Shown one piece after another: positions 62,493-64,000 of a stretch of DNA of 64,000 nt; position 1 is the first letter of the stretch; each line of letters opens with the position of its first letter. This DNA comes from Methylococcales bacterium (GTDB taxonomy: Bacteria; Pseudomonadota; Gammaproteobacteria; Methylococcales; Methylomonadaceae): contig JAUZSN010000002.1 in NCBI GenBank assembly GCA_030949405.1, forward strand, positions 1,908,553 to 1,972,552, read 5' to 3'. The notes under the pieces were generated by a model that did not search any database, was not told where the DNA came from, and was given only the letters and a program-made list of their open reading frames with translations. Position numbers and translations under genes: made by a program.

Positions 62493-63320
62493 TTAAATAA
62501 GCGGGGGTTGAGATTTTCCACTCAGATGAATAATTAATGGGTCATTAATGTTTAATAGACCTTGTTGATCGTGTAACGCATTTTGTCCAAAAAATATTTT
62601 ATGCTGCCATTTTCGTAAACGATTAAGCGTTGTTAACGGCTCTTTTGTTATTTCAGCATTGTTGGGATTTATGGCAGGAACTGAGCAGCGAGAACAGGGT
62701 TTTGGTAATCGGAAATTAATTTCACCAATCATTATTTCTCGCCAATAATCTTCCGCATAAGCCTTGCAATTGGCAATGACTAAATTAGGTCGAAAGCGGG
62801 CCATGGTGACTTCTAATTGCATCGCCTCATTAAGTGATTTTAAAGAGGCTTCTGAAAGGATGAGAAAAGGAAAACCATCACTAAAATTAACCTTATCGGT
62901 TGGGGTTGCATAGGTTAAATCAACAATACGATTAACCGAGTCAGGTTGATAGACTAAACGACAGGGTTGTTTCAAAAAGGTCGTAAACCATTGGTCTAAT
63001 TCTGTAGAGACACAACGCGCTAAACAGTCATCATGCCAGATATGGGTGATGACAGGCTCACCTTCGGTTGTGTCCTTTAATGAGAGTTGAATAGCATCCA
63101 TTTCAGGCGCGGATAAAATTAAGGTGGTATCAACTAGATGGGTTTTAATTAAGGCCATTTTAGGTAAACGGCGTTGAGATAAAAATTTATTATCCGAGTC
63201 AATTAACATCCATTTTCGATCATAGCGTAACCCTTTTTCATTGACAGGCCAGTGATTAACATGAATCCCTGCTAATGATTTTATAGGGTAAATAATAAGT
63301 TGACTTAAAAAAGGGGGCAT
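62493..63320 (-). CDS. MOSC-domain protein (YcbX/mARC family)
   Basis: Predicted molybdenum-cofactor enzyme of 275 residues. The N-terminal beta-barrel part has LIIYPIKSLAGIHVNHWPV and YDRKWMLIDSDNKFLSQRR. The MOSC part has SDGFPFLILSEASLKSLNEA, ARFRPNLVIANC and the cofactor Cys in FRLPKPCSRCSVPAINP near residue 204. YcbX of E. coli, same family, reduces N-hydroxylated bases with CysJ. It lacks the C-terminal ferredoxin domain of long YcbX proteins, so it needs a separate electron donor. Confidence 0.88.
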   Translation of the reverse strand: MPPFLSQLIIYPIKSLAGIHVNHWPVNEKGLRYDRKWMLIDSDNKFLSQRRLPKMALIKTHLVDTTLILSAPEMDAIQLSLKDTTEGEPVITHIWHDDCLARCVSTELDQWFTTFLKQPCRLVYQPDSVNRIVDLTYATPTDKVNFSDGFPFLILSEASLKSLNEAMQLEVTMARFRPNLVIANCKAYAEDYWREIMIGEINFRLPKPCSRCSVPAINPNNAEITKEPLTTLNRLRKWQHKIFFGQNALHDQQGLLNINDPLIIHLSGKSQPPLI

Positions 63321-63374
63321 GGCAATGATCCTTTGCAGTATTTGTTACGTTGATGAAGGGCGTTCTTTTTTTAT

Positions 63375-63527
63375 TTATTGTTTTAAACGTTTTAGCATTT
63401 TAAAAATAGTAAACAGTTCTTTATCATCGGCATTATAGTTTTTGCTAATACAATATTGATTATTATTTAAAACCATAAAATTCCACACTAAGGAATGCGG
63501 ATTTAATAAAACCCAAATCTGAATAAA
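63375..63527 (-). pseudogene. C-terminal fragment of an unrecognised protein
   Basis: The minus frame reads QIWVLLNPHSLVWNFMVLNN, then NQYCISKNYNADDKELFTIF and KMLKRLKQ before the stop. No start codon or upstream continuation is present. It may be the tail of a gene lost when the ISAzo13-type element arrived, or a chance frame. Confidence 0.3.
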
Positions 63528-63573
63528 TTATATCAGTTGGTAACAAGTTTTGAATCAAGTATGCTCTATTGTT

Positions 63574-63942
63574 ATGAAAATACAAAATTATCCAGTAAAC
63601 ATTGAAGCGCAAATGCGCAATTTTTATAATAGCTTATCGGAAAAAGACCGTCGCCGCTATTGAAGCGACAAAATTGGGCTATGGCGGGGGTAAGCTATAT
63701 TTGTCGAATTTTACAGTGTGATGACCGTACCATTACTCGCGGTCAGCAGGAATTAAAAACCGACCTATCTAATGAAAAGCAAAGTATTTTCGAGTATTCT
63801 CAATACAACCTTTGAAACAGGGCGTAAAGTAGCGGATGATTTCAAAGAAAATATGCAAATTCAGTTTGATGAGTTCTTGCCTCAATGGAATTATGTTGCC
63901 ATTCCTGTTGACTCCATCGTTTCGGGTTTTATTAAATCCTGA
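63574..63942 (+). pseudogene. ISAzo13-family transposase, N- and C-terminal remnants
   Basis: The start MKIQNYPVNIEAQMRNFYNS and LSEKDRRRY match the N-terminus of ISAzo13-type transposases. After a frame break come AAIEATKLGYGG and SYICRILQCDDRTITRGQQE, the HTH region. The catalytic core is deleted. The end piece reads LNTTFETGRKVADDF and QWNYVAIP, like the C-terminal tail of the family. The last 58 bp of the window are non-coding. Confidence 0.7.
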
Positions 63943-64000
63943 GTCTTTAGTATTTTTTAGTCAACGTTCTGCCTTTCTGGAATTCAAGTTTATTAAAAAA

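Overview
The window is AT-rich gammaproteobacterial chromosome. It most likely comes from a type I methanotroph (Methylococcales). The main evidence is fhcA and fhcB, subunits of the formyltransferase/hydrolase complex of the tetrahydromethanopterin C1 pathway. They sit beside ordinary gammaproteobacterial genes (pilSR, sucCD, argG, sbcB, clpB, the pabC-mltG-tmk-holB-pilZ-tatD operon) and a classic rRNA operon. The genus cannot be fixed by eye; the complete 16S gene at 3718-5255 would settle it.

Layout. 1-2540 is a degraded accessory patch: a type I specificity subunit, an IS remnant, REP-like repeats and the 3' part of ribD split by a MITE. 2543-8999 holds a DUF2064/TIGR04282 gene and one complete rrn operon (tandem promoters, boxA, 16S, tRNA-Ile, tRNA-Ala, 23S, 5S, terminator). 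9108-13734 is housekeeping: a membrane protein, apaH, clpB with a sigma-32-type promoter, and an RnfB-like ferredoxin. 13934-20356 is a nest of insertion sequences inside one KilA-N-domain gene. Removing them on paper with one target duplication each gives back a continuous 216-codon frame. 20310-24837 carries hairpin repeats, an HTH antitoxin remnant ending at an attC-like hairpin, and a two-gene BcgI-like restriction-modification locus whose specificity gene has a frameshift and a 12-bp minisatellite. 24960-28386 is a graveyard: a RelE remnant fused to a dead transposase, a truncated RND transporter with a cyclic-nucleotide-binding domain, and a broken outer-membrane barrel gene.

28486-42821 is ordinary chromosome: eptA-ribE, pilSR diverging from sucCD, a YheT-type hydrolase, sbcB-dhaL, a CBS protein, a TetR regulator, argG and two hypothetical genes. 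42855-45453 is a decayed transposon with another IS inside it and a 13-bp flanking repeat. 45556-50446 holds fhcBA and a divergent NarK-type nitrate/nitrite transporter. 50663-63320 is mostly one long leftward run: a porin, then FMN-binding and PepSY membrane genes directly ahead of pabC-mltG-tmk-holB-pilZ-tatD, a small lipoprotein and a DUF4105 outer-membrane protein, with a MOSC protein further upstream. The window closes on an ISAzo13-type transposase remnant.

Three mobile families explain most of the disorder. IS-1 (three copies, 1697-1704 bp, 8-bp target duplications, DDE transposase) has given rise to at least three MITEs at 2236, 30798 and 50587. IS-2 (two copies, 1119 bp, IS5-like, 3-bp ANT duplications) has an in-phase A AAA AAC slippery site. 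Several families survive only as fragments. Many lesions are single-base changes in homopolymers, so sequencing error cannot be excluded for those.
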